Positions 9,256-18,076 of a DNA stretch of 64,000 nucleotides are shown here, one piece after another (within the stretch, counting starts at the first letter, position 1; each line of letters begins with the position of its first letter). The position numbers were made by a program, and so were the translations under genes. Source of the DNA: a bacterium (GTDB lineage: Bacteria > Sumerlaeota > Sumerlaeia > SLMS01 > JAHLLQ01); assembly GCA_020444065.1 (NCBI GenBank), contig JAHLLQ010000001.1, forward strand, positions 682,001 through 746,000, in the 5' to 3' direction. Under the pieces are notes generated by a model that saw only the letters and a program-made list of their open reading frames with translations, was not told the DNA's origin and did no database searches.

Positions 9256-10416
9256 ATGACTCATGCTCCCCAGACTATCGCCGAAGCCTGGCCTTTTACG
9301 GAACGCCCGCGGCGACTCGTGGTTAAACTGGGGTCAAACATCCTCTCGACGCCGGAAGGGACTCTCGACGCGACCCGTATCGAGACCCTGGCTGCCGCCG
9401 TCGGGCGACTGCACGAGTCCGGTGCACAGGTGATTATCGTCTCCTCCGGAGCCGTGGCAGCCGGCATGGGACGCCTCGGGCTGAAGGAACGCCCCCGACA
9501 ACTCCCACGCCTGCAGGCGCTCGCCTCGGTCGGCCAAAGCCGGCTGATGCGGACCTACAGCGACGCTTTCCATCAGTATGGGGTCCCGACGGCGCAGATC
9601 CTCCTTACGCGGGGGGACCTGGAAGACAGGCGGCGCTACCTGAATGCGCACGAGACGATCGAAGCGCTCCTCGAGATGGGAGCCGTTCCGGTCATCAACG
9701 AAAACGACACGGTGACGACGGACGAGTTGACTTTTGGCGACAACGATCTCCTGTCCGCCTTCATCGCCGTGAAGAGTTCTGCCGAATTGCTGGTACTCTT
9801 GACGGACATCGATGGACTCTACTCCGCCAACCCGCAGAAGTCGCCCGACGCGCACTTGATCGAGGTTGTTCAGAAAGTGACGTCGGAGATCGAGGCCCTC
9901 GGTGCCGGACCGGGATCCCGACTCGGGCGCGGCGGGATGGCGTCTAAGCTGTCCGCCGCTCGCCACGCGACGCGGTTCGGCATCCCAACGGTTATCGCGA
10001 ACGGGCGTTGCGACTCGATCCTGGACGAAGTGGCCTCCGGTCAGTTCCGCGGGACATTGTTCCTCGCACAGTCCACCCGCAGAGGAAAAGGCCGGGCTCG
10101 GCTGCATTGGATTTCGACGCACCGCCCGCGTGGGTCGGTGCAGGTCGATGACGGTGCGGCGAAGATGCTCCTCACGGCGGGGAAAAGCCTCCTGCCGGTC
10201 GGCGTTGTGGCTGTAGAAGGAGATTTCGAGCGCGGCGACGTCATCTCCATCCGAGATGGTCAGGAGCAGGAGATCGCACGCGGCATCACGAATTACAATA
10301 CGGCGGAGGTCAGGCGCCTGATGGGCTGCAGAGTCCGAGAACTCCGCGACGAATCCGGCGCGCCTCCGCCGTATGAAGAACTTGTCCATCGAGACAATCT
10401 GCACGTCCGGCGGTAG
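9256..10416 (+). CDS. proB: Glutamate 5-kinase
   Basis: Phosphorylates glutamate to gamma-glutamyl phosphate, the first step of proline synthesis in the cytoplasm. It has the amino-acid-kinase start RLVVKLGSNILSTPEG, then VIIVSSGAVAAGMGRLG, PVINENDTVTTDEL and LLTDIDGLYSANP. A C-terminal PUA domain includes GSVQVDDGAAKML and ITNYNTAEVRRLMG. The product is 386 residues from the ATG chosen, which follows a perfect GGAGGTGA site at 11 bases. A GTG 48 bases upstream is possible but lies before that site. No proA is adjacent. The convergent glutamate dehydrogenase gene to the right shares the same metabolite. Confidence 0.96.
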   Translation: MTHAPQTIAEAWPFTERPRRLVVKLGSNILSTPEGTLDATRIETLAAAVGRLHESGAQVIIVSSGAVAAGMGRLGLKERPRQLPRLQALASVGQSRLMRTYSDAFHQYGVPTAQILLTRGDLEDRRRYLNAHETIEALLEMGAVPVINENDTVTTDELTFGDNDLLSAFIAVKSSAELLVLLTDIDGLYSANPQKSPDAHLIEVVQKVTSEIEALGAGPGSRLGRGGMASKLSAARHATRFGIPTVIANGRCDSILDEVASGQFRGTLFLAQSTRRGKGRARLHWISTHRPRGSVQVDDGAAKMLLTAGKSLLPVGVVAVEGDFERGDVISIRDGQEQEIARGITNYNTAEVRRLMGCRVRELRDESGAPPPYEELVHRDNLHVRR

Positions 10417-10445
10417 ATGCCGCAGGACCCAGCCCTCGTCTCGAA

Positions 10446-11699
10446 TCAGGGATAGAGTCCCCGAACCTGCTTTTCTATGGCCACTTCGCGAATGCCGAGC
10501 GTCAGTGCGGCAGTACGCATCGAGACGTTGTTGTTCCTTGCATAGTGGTGGCATCCAATGAACGCGCGCCGGATCAATTGCTGCAGGCGGCTGTCGACTT
10601 CCTGCGCCGACCAGAAGAACATCTGGATGTCCTGAACCCACTCGAAGTACGACACAATCACGCCGCCGGAGTTGCACAGAATGTCCGGGATCATCAGGAT
10701 ATCCGGATTCTCCGCCAGCACTTCGTCAGCCTCGTTGGTAGTCGGGCCGTTGGCGCCTTCAGCGATGATGCGGCACTTCAGGTTCTTGGCGATCTTCTCG
10801 TCGATCTGGCGTTCCATGGCGGCAGGCACCACGATTTCCGCAGGCGTCGCAAAGAACTCTTCCTTCGTAACGCGATCGATTCCGGGATAGCCTTCGAGCG
10901 TCTTATTGGCTTCGCAGTAGGTCGTCAGATCGACGGGGTCGAAGCCTTCCTCGCGGACGTAGTGGCCGCTGACGTCGGCGACGCCTTTGATCTTCACGCC
11001 GCGCATGGCCAACTCGATGGCTGCGACGGAACCCACGTTGCCGAAGCCCTGCACGATCGCGGACGATTCGGAGAGGTTGATTCCCTGCACTCGGGCGGCT
11101 TCTTCAATGCAGTAGACTGTGCCGCGGCCAGTGGCCTCGCGACGTCCCAGGGTTCCATAGAGGGCCGTGCTCTTGCCGGTGACGATCTGCGGACAGTTCG
11201 TGCCCGTGTGGGCCGAGTACGTGTCGTAGATCCACGCCATCACCTGCTCTCCGGTACCCATATCCGGCGCCATGACATCGGTATTCGGGCCGATGAAGGG
11301 TAGGATTTCCTGTGTGAAACGGCGCGTGATACGTTCCATTTCCCCGGTGCTGAGTTTGCTCGGATCGCAGTTGATGCCGCCCTTGGCGCCGCCAAAGGGC
11401 AAGTTTGTCAGACCGCACTTCCAGGACATCATCATGGCCAGAGCGGCGACTTCGCCCAGGTTCACTTCGGGGCTGAAACGCAGACCGCCTTTGCCCGGGC
11501 CGGCAGTCAGCGAGTGCTGAACGCGGTAGCCGTGAAAGACCTTGGTCTCCCCGCTATCCATGCGGACGGGGACGGTCACCACAATGCTGCGCTTGGGATA
11601 CTTCAGGCGATCGATGATGCCTTTCTCGACGCCAACTCGATCGGCGACCGATTCCAACTGGCGGAGCGACTGTTGATAAAATGGAGAGTCTTCGAACAC
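10446..11699 (-). CDS. gdhA: Glu/Leu/Phe/Val dehydrogenase (probable glutamate dehydrogenase)
   Basis: Interconverts glutamate and 2-oxoglutarate plus ammonia with NAD(P). The 417-residue protein shows the catalytic-lysine segment LPFGGAKGGINCDPSKLS, the substrate segment GPNTDVMAPDMGTGEQVM and the nucleotide-binding GFGNVGSVAAIELA. The C-terminal ILCNSGGVIVSYFEWVQ is also typical of hexameric GDHs. The start is GTG (MFEDSPFYQQ) with a GAGG ribosome site. It is convergent with proB, with a 29-base gap. Leucine or phenylalanine dehydrogenase belongs to the same superfamily, but length and motifs favour glutamate. Confidence 0.92.
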   Translation of the reverse strand: MFEDSPFYQQSLRQLESVADRVGVEKGIIDRLKYPKRSIVVTVPVRMDSGETKVFHGYRVQHSLTAGPGKGGLRFSPEVNLGEVAALAMMMSWKCGLTNLPFGGAKGGINCDPSKLSTGEMERITRRFTQEILPFIGPNTDVMAPDMGTGEQVMAWIYDTYSAHTGTNCPQIVTGKSTALYGTLGRREATGRGTVYCIEEAARVQGINLSESSAIVQGFGNVGSVAAIELAMRGVKIKGVADVSGHYVREEGFDPVDLTTYCEANKTLEGYPGIDRVTKEEFFATPAEIVVPAAMERQIDEKIAKNLKCRIIAEGANGPTTNEADEVLAENPDILMIPDILCNSGGVIVSYFEWVQDIQMFFWSAQEVDSRLQQLIRRAFIGCHHYARNNNVSMRTAALTLGIREVAIEKQVRGLYP

Positions 11700-11822
11700 G
11701 GCTTGTAACCTCGGTGGAAGAAATGCCGTTCGCTTATGACGAACAATCCGTGATGCTAGGTAGGATTGAGGCTGGGTGGCAAGAAGGAAGATGGATTTCT
11801 GAGTGCTGGGGAACCAACAGGA

Positions 11823-11844
11823 AGGGCCCGCCGGAGCGGGCCCT
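11823..11844 (-). terminator. Intergenic GC-rich hairpin, probable terminator
   Basis: A perfect 9-bp stem AGGGCCCGC / GCGGGCCCT with a four-base loop. It lies downstream of the secreted His/Tyr-rich gene in its direction of transcription, with only a weak T-rich tail. The remaining gap towards gdhA shows nothing else. Confidence 0.65.
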
Positions 11845-11929
11845 CGGGTATGCGGCGGGGCGCCTTAAGGGGCGCTTAGGTTCATCGGCCAGATCAACCA
11901 CCGGCGCACAAATCAGTACTGCAACATGG

Positions 11930-12868
11930 TCAGAACTCGATCGTCCGGACGGAGCGACTGCCCACGCCGGCGGGTTGGATCGCCGGGATCACTCGCATCT
12001 GCGGCGAGTTCATCTCTTCGCGGGGGTTCTGGCCAAACCGAACCGCCTGAATCCGGCTCGTGGACTTGCTTTCCTGCTGTCCCTGCGGAACCTGGACGTT
12101 CACCATGCGATTCCTGAAGTACGAAGGCACGGCGACGGTGCGAGTCGGGATGGTGGCGCGGGGCGAGACCGTCGAGGTCTGCTGGGCCTCCGTCTCGGCC
12201 GCCTTCTCCTGCTCCTTCTCTTCCTGTTGCTGCGGCTGCTCGGGCCGGTAACGCAACCGTCCGTCGCGCGTGTAATTGGTCCCGGGCTGAAGCTCGTCGC
12301 CTGATGGCCGGCGATCATCCACGTAGGTCTCGGAGCGCAACAGCTTGTCGCCCTTGTAGACGGCGCGCTGCTGGATGGTCCGATCATCTTGATTCGATTG
12401 GTGCTCATAAACCGTGCGGCCGCGGGGGGCGCGGTACTGCGAATCGTAGTAATCGCCCTCGTCGATCTGCCGGGTCTGCAACGGGTAATCTTCGGCGTAA
12501 TAGGTCGGAGTTACGCGCGAACGATTGTACCAGAAGTAGTCGTGGGGGAACGTCGTAGAGATCCCGATGCTACCGTGGCTGCCCCAGTAACCCAGACCGA
12601 TCCGGACACGGCTGTAGGACGGATAGCACGAGCGATAGCGTGGGTAGTAGTGGCGGACCGTCGGGCGGTAGTACACGGGCCTCCAGTGATGCCGCGGGGA
12701 ACGATTCCAATGTGACGAGTGCGGGCGATGGTGGTCGCGATCGCGGCTGCTGTAGTAGGCGCCGATACCGGGAGAACTGACGGAGATTCCCCAATCCCCC
12801 GCCGAAACCGGCGGGGCAACAAACGCGAGACCAACCAGGATTGTGAACAAGAGTGCAAACTTACGCAT
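11930..12868 (-). CDS. Secreted His/Tyr/Arg-rich protein of unknown function
   Basis: A 312-residue protein with a clear signal peptide (MRKFALLFTILVGLAFVAPP, cleavage near VSAG). A segment rich in His, Tyr, Arg and Ser follows (about residues 40-85, with repeated YYRP/HYYPRY/YPSY patterns). Next are GLGYWGSHGSIGISTTF, a Gln/Glu-rich stretch (about 215-235) and a TP/VPS-containing C-terminal part. The composition resembles structural or metal-binding envelope proteins, but I recognise no family. The ATG chosen has GGAGGG about nine bases upstream; a longer frame adds 21 unconvincing residues. It is monocistronic, with a hairpin terminator downstream. Confidence 0.65.
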   Translation of the reverse strand: MRKFALLFTILVGLAFVAPPVSAGDWGISVSSPGIGAYYSSRDRDHHRPHSSHWNRSPRHHWRPVYYRPTVRHYYPRYRSCYPSYSRVRIGLGYWGSHGSIGISTTFPHDYFWYNRSRVTPTYYAEDYPLQTRQIDEGDYYDSQYRAPRGRTVYEHQSNQDDRTIQQRAVYKGDKLLRSETYVDDRRPSGDELQPGTNYTRDGRLRYRPEQPQQQEEKEQEKAAETEAQQTSTVSPRATIPTRTVAVPSYFRNRMVNVQVPQGQQESKSTSRIQAVRFGQNPREEMNSPQMRVIPAIQPAGVGSRSVRTIEF

Positions 12869-13161
12869 TTTCAAAGCCCTCCATGGGGCGATATCGATGG
12901 AAGTATGTACCCGTTCCCTTCCATTTGACAAGACCCATTCGCAATGCTGCAGGTTTGGCAGAAGGTCTTTCGGGGCTGACTGTACCGTTGGTCGGGTAGG
13001 AGCCCCATCGTACTCATGCTCCAGTGGTCAAGAAACTAGATTACACCGAGCGGGCACGACTGGTTGTTCTGGGGGTGCAGAGGTTTGGCAGAGGGAATGG
13101 CTTGCCCTTCAGCAGTTTGACGAGGCAGAAGGTGGCCGAACATTCCCCTGGAGGCTCCTCC

Positions 13162-13341
13162 ATGAACAAGATCCTGATGATCATCGTCGCTATCGTCATT
13201 CCGCCCGTTGCCGTCGCTCTGACCAAGGGGTTCGGTCTTCACTTCTGGCTGAATATCATCCTGTGCTTGCTCTTTTGGCTTCCCGCATCGATTCATGCGG
13301 TGCTGGTGGTCCTGATGAAGGACGGCACCATCAAGATCTGA
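13162..13341 (+). CDS. YqaE/Pmp3-like small membrane protein
   Basis: A 59-residue protein made almost entirely of two hydrophobic helices (MILMIIVAIVIPPVAVAL-like first helix, then NIILCLLFWLPASIHAVLVV). It has the family's central PP and the LPASIHA-VL pattern of UPF0057/Pmp3 proteins. These are stress-induced inner-membrane proteolipids thought to affect membrane potential. The start MNKILMII follows a GGAGG site eight bases away, so a longer in-frame start is rejected. Twenty bases downstream comes rfbB in the same direction, so the two may share a transcript. The roughly 290 bases before it, shared with the divergent secreted-protein gene, show no further gene. Confidence 0.85.
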   Translation: MNKILMIIVAIVIPPVAVALTKGFGLHFWLNIILCLLFWLPASIHAVLVVLMKDGTIKI

Positions 13342-13361
13342 GTGAGGAGTAGTCATCCGAC

Positions 13362-14417
13362 ATGAATATCCTCGTCACGGGTGGCGCCGGATTCATCGGT
13401 TCCAATCTCGTCCGACACCTGGTACAGACCTATCCCAACAACCGGATCGTGAATCTGGATGCGCTGACTTATGCGGGCAACCTGACGTCGCTGGCGGATA
13501 TCGAAAACGCTCCGAATTACCGCTTCGTCGCCGGCGATATCTGCGACGGAAAACTGCTGGCGGCGTTGTTCGAAGAAGAACAACTCGACGGAATCATTCA
13601 CCTGGCGGCGGAGTCCCACGTGGATCGTTCGATCCTGGGGCCGAAGGAGTTCATTCGCACAAACGTCACGGGCACGTTCGAGTTGCTGGAAGCGGCTCGC
13701 GCTGCGTGGTCTGGTGGGCGCAAAGGACGCTTCCATCACGTCTCGACCGACGAGGTGTACGGTTCTCTCGGCGAGACGGGCGCGTTCACGGAAACAACCG
13801 CCTACGCACCAAACTCGCCCTACAGCGCCAGCAAGGCCGGCAGCGACATGCTCGTGCGAGCCTACCACCACACGTACGGAATGAACGTCGTTACGACGAA
13901 TTGCTCGAACAACTACGGCCCATACCAGTTCCCGGAAAAGCTGATCCCGCTGATTATCTTGAACGCGCGCGGCGGCGAGCCGCTGCCTGTCTATGGCGAT
14001 GGTGCGAACGTGCGAGATTGGCTCTACGTCCAGGACCATGTCGAAGCGCTGGACCTGGTTTTCCGCCAGGGCGTTGCCGGCGAGACATACAACGTTGGAG
14101 GCAACAACGAGTGGAAGAATCTGGATGTCGTCGAGAAGATCTGCGACCTGGTCGATGAGGCCCTCGGCTTGGACGCGGAAGGTGCTCGCCGGCGCCTGAT
14201 CACGTTTGTCAAGGATCGCCCCGGGCACGATCGCCGGTACGCAATCGATGCTTCGAAAATCGCCCGGGAATTGAATTGGGAGCCGCGCTTCACGTTCGAA
14301 GAAGGACTGCGTTCGACGATTCGCTGGTACCTGGATCACTCCGAATGGTTGGAGGCCTGCGTTACAGGCGCCTATCGGGATTACTACGAGCGAAACTACG
14401 CCGACAAGATGAGCTGA
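13362..14417 (+). CDS. rfbB: dTDP-glucose 4,6-dehydratase
   Basis: Converts dTDP-glucose to dTDP-4-keto-6-deoxyglucose in the dTDP-rhamnose/deoxysugar pathway. The 351-residue short-chain dehydrogenase-fold enzyme starts [20 protein letters not shown] (NAD-binding GGxGFIG). It has [11 protein letters not shown], the catalytic YSASKAGSD (Tyr-x3-Lys), [14 protein letters not shown], and [15 protein letters not shown] near the substrate site, all diagnostic of RmlB. No rmlA, rmlC or rmlD neighbours are present, which is unusual. The start codon follows a GAGGAG-like sequence (gtgaggagtagtc). Confidence 0.96.
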   Translation: MNILVTGGAGFIGSNLVRHLVQTYPNNRIVNLDALTYAGNLTSLADIENAPNYRFVAGDICDGKLLAALFEEEQLDGIIHLAAESHVDRSILGPKEFIRTNVTGTFELLEAARAAWSGGRKGRFHHVSTDEVYGSLGETGAFTETTAYAPNSPYSASKAGSDMLVRAYHHTYGMNVVTTNCSNNYGPYQFPEKLIPLIILNARGGEPLPVYGDGANVRDWLYVQDHVEALDLVFRQGVAGETYNVGGNNEWKNLDVVEKICDLVDEALGLDAEGARRRLITFVKDRPGHDRRYAIDASKIARELNWEPRFTFEEGLRSTIRWYLDHSEWLEACVTGAYRDYYERNYADKMS

Positions 14418-14534
14418 AATCGCGTTTTTTTCCGTCCAAATTGGGTTGCCGAGCAGATTGAAGTTGTGTCATAAACCCAGCGGTCCCATCCGGCGATCCC
14501 GGGGGGCCGCAATTTCATTTTGGGGTGGCACACA

Positions 14535-15746
14535 ATGCTCGCTCATGCCTGTTCGTCGGACATTATCGCGAAAGCGGAGAAATTCAGCGCACACAATTAC
14601 CATCCTCTGCCGGTCGTGTTGACCCGCGGCGAAGGAGTGTGGGTTTGGGATATTGAGGGAAAGAAGTACCTGGATTGCCTGGCGGCTTACTCCGCCGTGA
14701 ACCAGGGACATCGCCACCCGCAGATCATTGCTGCGCTGCTGGCCCAGGCCGAGCAGATCACGCTGACTTCGCGCGCGTTCCACAACGATCAGATGGGCGA
14801 GTTCATCGAGGAGCTTTGTAACGCCACCGGCTACGAAAAAGCGCTGCCGATGAATACCGGCGCGGAGGCCGTGGAGACCGCAATCAAGACTGCCCGGAAG
14901 TGGGGCTACAAAATCAAGGGAGTGCCCGAGGGCCAAGCCGAGATCATCGTGGCGGCAAACAACTTCCACGGCCGCACGACAACGATTGTTGGGTTCTCAA
15001 CCGAGCACCAATACCGCGACGGATTCGGTCCGTTCACTCCGGGTTTCAACGTCGTTCCCTACGGCGATGCAGAAGCTTTGGCGGCTGCAATTACACCGAA
15101 CACGGTCGCGTTTCTCGTGGAGCCGATCCAAGGCGAGGGCGGCGTGGTGATTCCTCCGCGCGGTTACCTGCGGGCGTGCTACGATGCCTGTCGCGAGAAC
15201 AACGTCTTGTTCGTTGCAGATGAAATCCAGACCGGTTTTGGTCGCACGGGAGCGATGTTCTGCTGTGACCACGAGAACGTAAAGGCGGACCTTGTCGTCA
15301 TCGGCAAAGCCCTCGGCGGCGGCGTCTACCCGGTCAGCGCAGTACTCGGTTCGAACGAGTACCTCGGTGTGTTCAATCCGGGCGATCACGGCTCGACGTT
15401 CGGCGGAAATCCGCTCGGCTCGGCGGTGGGCCTGGCATCGTTGCGCGTTGTGATCGAGGAAGACCTGCCGGGGCAGTCACTCCTCCTCGGGAACTACTTC
15501 CAGGAACGCCTGCTGGCGATCGATTCGCCGCACGTCAGAGAAGTGCGCGGCAAGGGCCTGATGATTGGCGTAGAAATCAAGCGCGAGTCCGGCACGGCAC
15601 GACCCTTCTGCGAGGCGCTGATGGAACTCGGCATTCTGGCGAAGGAAACGCACGCGCAAACAATCCGCTTTGCTCCCCCGCTGGTGATCGACCGCGAGAC
15701 GATCGACTGGGCACTGGAACGGATCGAGAAGGTTCTGACGCGCTGA
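14535..15746 (+). CDS. rocD: Ornithine-oxo-acid aminotransferase
   Basis: A PLP-dependent class III aminotransferase that converts ornithine to glutamate semialdehyde, linking arginine and proline metabolism. The 403-residue protein shows [20 protein letters not shown] and [17 protein letters not shown] (ornithine aminotransferase N-terminus). It also has [20 protein letters not shown], the [14 protein letters not shown] aspartate motif and the PLP lysine in [17 protein letters not shown]. These match ornithine aminotransferase more closely than acetylornithine or GABA enzymes. ATG chosen; an in-frame TTG 15 bases upstream is less likely. No rocA is adjacent. With proB earlier in the window it could form glutamate semialdehyde for proline. 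Confidence 0.93.
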   Translation: MLAHACSSDIIAKAEKFSAHNYHPLPVVLTRGEGVWVWDIEGKKYLDCLAAYSAVNQGHRHPQIIAALLAQAEQITLTSRAFHNDQMGEFIEELCNATGYEKALPMNTGAEAVETAIKTARKWGYKIKGVPEGQAEIIVAANNFHGRTTTIVGFSTEHQYRDGFGPFTPGFNVVPYGDAEALAAAITPNTVAFLVEPIQGEGGVVIPPRGYLRACYDACRENNVLFVADEIQTGFGRTGAMFCCDHENVKADLVVIGKALGGGVYPVSAVLGSNEYLGVFNPGDHGSTFGGNPLGSAVGLASLRVVIEEDLPGQSLLLGNYFQERLLAIDSPHVREVRGKGLMIGVEIKRESGTARPFCEALMELGILAKETHAQTIRFAPPLVIDRETIDWALERIEKVLTR

Positions 15747-15770
15747 GGTCGAAGTGGTTCCGAAGAAGAT

Positions 15771-15799
15771 GGGCCCGCGGCTGAGATGTCCGCGGGCCC
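15771..15799. terminator. Convergent terminator between rocD and the DUF547 gene
   Basis: A perfect 10-bp stem GGGCCCGCGG / CCGCGGGCCC with a nine-base loop, followed on the plus strand by a T-rich stretch (gtttcgttt). It lies between two convergent genes and may serve both. Confidence 0.75.
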
Positions 15800-15806
15800 G
15801 TTTCGT

Positions 15807-16793
15807 TTACTGCGCTGCGTTCAGGGCCCAATCGTAGTCCAGCCACTGGATCGTGAAGTCACCGTTGCGAAGAGCTTCGGCTGTCGCGTCGTCAGCGACG
15901 TAGTCGGCGAAGAACCTGCCGAGAGCCTGCTCTTTCGTCGCGTCCGTGTAAAGCAGTTGGAAGTCTTCGCCGTACCAGTCGAGCAACTGGCTGAGATACA
16001 GAGTGCCATCTTCAAAGCGGAACTTCGACGGCGTCTGTACGAAGCGGCGTGTTGCCTTATCGAGTTGCGTTTCGAGTTTGCCGGCCTCGAAAGGCGCCGG
16101 CGCAAGATCCGGGCACCCGACGCTGGCGCAATTCAGCGCAAAGTGGATCCGCGGATCGACGAAGGCGCGCCGTTTTGCCTCGGGCTCATCCCGCAAACGC
16201 AGCACGTCGTGCTCGATTTCGTTCAGTGTCATCGGTTGGCCGGCCACGATCATCGACGTGTCCCAGGCCTTTTCGATGTCCATGATGCTGTCGATGGGAT
16301 AGTGTCGAACGATCAGATCGATCGTCAGGATGTTGTACGCATTGGCGTACCAGGCCATCTTCGCGGCATCGTCGAGCTTGTCTAACGCGGCCGGATCGGT
16401 GGTCTCGATCGCGCGAATCAGGGCCTTCAATTCGACCGGATCGTCCTTCAATCCGGCGTAGTCGACACGACCATCAGCGAGGTATTTGCTCAACAGGTCG
16501 GCGTAGGTTCGAGTCGGGAAGCCCGCCGGTGCCAGCAATCCAGGTGACTGATGCGCCTTCCGCCGCACGGGCTGATCCGAAGATGTGCGGCTCGTGGGTC
16601 CGCTGGTTGGACCACTGGTCGGCCGGCTCGTCGGACGAGTGGTAGCCTCCGTGATAGTTGTGGCGGGCTCATCCTCTCCCCCGGCGCTGACAGCCTTGGG
16701 GGGCACGAGGAATAGCGCCATACCGGCCATCAGCACGCCGAATGCAGCGATCAGGAACACGGCTTTGTCGTTCGGGCGGGTCAAAATCTTCAT
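15807..16793 (-). CDS. DUF547 domain protein, exported
   Basis: A 328-residue protein with an N-terminal hydrophobic export/anchor helix (about 12-32). A Thr/Pro/Ser/Gly linker follows (RPTS-GPTS-GPTS repeats, about 52-70), then a DUF547 domain. DUF547 hallmarks are WYANAYNILTIDLIVRHYPI, the HFALNCASVGCPDL segment and the LSQLLDWYGEDF C-terminal part. The family is widespread in bacteria and plants and its biochemical role is not established. It ends at a shared convergent terminator and lies 60 bases downstream of hemW's end region in the same orientation. Function is left open. Confidence 0.85.
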   Translation of the reverse strand: MKILTRPNDKAVFLIAAFGVLMAGMALFLVPPKAVSAGGEDEPATTITEATTRPTSRPTSGPTSGPTSRTSSDQPVRRKAHQSPGLLAPAGFPTRTYADLLSKYLADGRVDYAGLKDDPVELKALIRAIETTDPAALDKLDDAAKMAWYANAYNILTIDLIVRHYPIDSIMDIEKAWDTSMIVAGQPMTLNEIEHDVLRLRDEPEAKRRAFVDPRIHFALNCASVGCPDLAPAPFEAGKLETQLDKATRRFVQTPSKFRFEDGTLYLSQLLDWYGEDFQLLYTDATKEQALGRFFADYVADDATAEALRNGDFTIQWLDYDWALNAAQ

Positions 16794-16855
16794 AGTCGGG
16801 TACTCTTCCTCTCATCTTCGGAAGATGCTTAGAAAGATTCGCGCCTGAGATGAGC

Positions 16856-18037
16856 TCACCGGCTGCGGGCAAACTCGATCACGCGCAGCAACAGCGCATC
16901 GGAGACAAGCCATCCCTCGCGCGTCAGCCACACGCGTTCGTCATCCCGCGCCACCCAGCCCTCCTCGGCGGCGCCGCGACCGGAACTTGTTTCCAGCCAA
17001 TCCTGAAAAATCTCGTCGGCACTGCCTCGCGCCCCGTTGAGGGCAAATCCCTCCGCCCGGCGCAGGCGGCGGAAGAGTTCCTCCTCGAGTTGGATATCGG
17101 GGGCCAGTTCTTCCGCCTCGCTCCGCGGAAGGCGCCCTTCGTCCACGGCAGCCGCCCATCCATCGAGATCGTCCGGATTGTCCCATCGGAGCGCGCCCAT
17201 CGAGCTGTGCGCTCCCGGCCCCATGCCGACCACATCGCGAGCCGACCAGTAGCGCTGGTTGTGGCGACTGCGGAAGTCGGGACGGGCAAAGTTGCTGATC
17301 TCGTAGTGCTCGAAGCCGTGCGCACAGAGATACGCCGCGCCTTGCAAGTACATCTCGGCCAGTTCGTCATCGGTCGGAAGAATCAATGAACCCCGCTCTG
17401 CATCGTCGAAGAAGGGCGTTCGTTCGTGAATCGTCAGACCGTAGAAGGAGATGTGCTCTGGCTCCAGTTCAACTGCCAGTCTCAGATTCTCCATCCAGTT
17501 CGCCAACGATTGTCCCGGCAGTGCGAACATGAGATCGAGCGAGAGATTCCGGAATCCGGCATCGCGCGAATGGCGAACGGCCTCGTAAATCGTGTCGCGC
17601 TCGTGCAGGCGTTCAAGGCGTTTCAAGTCTTCCTCGGCGAAGGACTGCACACCAATCGAAAGACGGTTGATTCCGGCACCGAACCACTTCTGTGCGCGCC
17701 CGGCGGTCAGGTTCTCCGGATTGGCCTCGAGCGTAACTTCCGGATCCGAGTCGGGATGCCGGGAGCGCAGCCGCCGCACTAACTCCCCAACGGCCGCTGG
17801 AACCAGAACGCTCGGAGTACCGCCGCCGAAGTAGATCGACTCCAGCGGGTGGTCCAGCAATTCAGGATGGACCTCAAGAAGGAGGGCGTGTTCGCGCTCA
17901 ACGCACTCCGGAAAATCGAGCCGAGCACGCGCGGGCCTGTCACGCAGCTCCAACTTGTAGAAGTCGCAGTACGGGCAGGCGTGCTTGCAGAAGGGCACGT
18001 GAATGTAGAGGCCGAGGCTGTCGGGCGGCGTACTCAT
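16856..18037 (-). CDS. hemW: Radical SAM haem chaperone HemW (coproporphyrinogen oxidase-like)
   Basis: A 393-residue radical SAM protein starting MSTPPDSLGLYIHVPFCKHA, with the cluster motif CKHACPYCDF (Cys-x3-Cys-x2-Cys-x-Phe). It also has the FGGGTPS glycine motif, INRLSIGVQSFAEEDLKRL and YEISNFARPDFRSRHNQRYW. The latter and the Cys-Asp-Phe variant place it with HemW rather than true HemN, which has longer sequences and a further Cys. HemW delivers haem to respiratory proteins. Its place at the end of the one-directional multihaem cluster, about 40 bases after the 11-12-haem cytochrome, suggests cotranscription and a supporting role in haem supply. An in-frame GTG/ATG extension of 12 residues is rejected. 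Confidence 0.88.
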   Translation of the reverse strand: MSTPPDSLGLYIHVPFCKHACPYCDFYKLELRDRPARARLDFPECVEREHALLLEVHPELLDHPLESIYFGGGTPSVLVPAAVGELVRRLRSRHPDSDPEVTLEANPENLTAGRAQKWFGAGINRLSIGVQSFAEEDLKRLERLHERDTIYEAVRHSRDAGFRNLSLDLMFALPGQSLANWMENLRLAVELEPEHISFYGLTIHERTPFFDDAERGSLILPTDDELAEMYLQGAAYLCAHGFEHYEISNFARPDFRSRHNQRYWSARDVVGMGPGAHSSMGALRWDNPDDLDGWAAAVDEGRLPRSEAEELAPDIQLEEELFRRLRRAEGFALNGARGSADEIFQDWLETSSGRGAAEEGWVARDDERVWLTREGWLVSDALLLRVIEFARSR

Positions 18038-18076
18038 ACGGTGATGAACACGCAGCGGGCGCGCGCATGTCAATCG

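Noticed and set aside
9334-10677. A 447-codon minus-strand frame opposite proB
   Set aside because: Antisense shadow; proB has complete motifs and a strong ribosome site.
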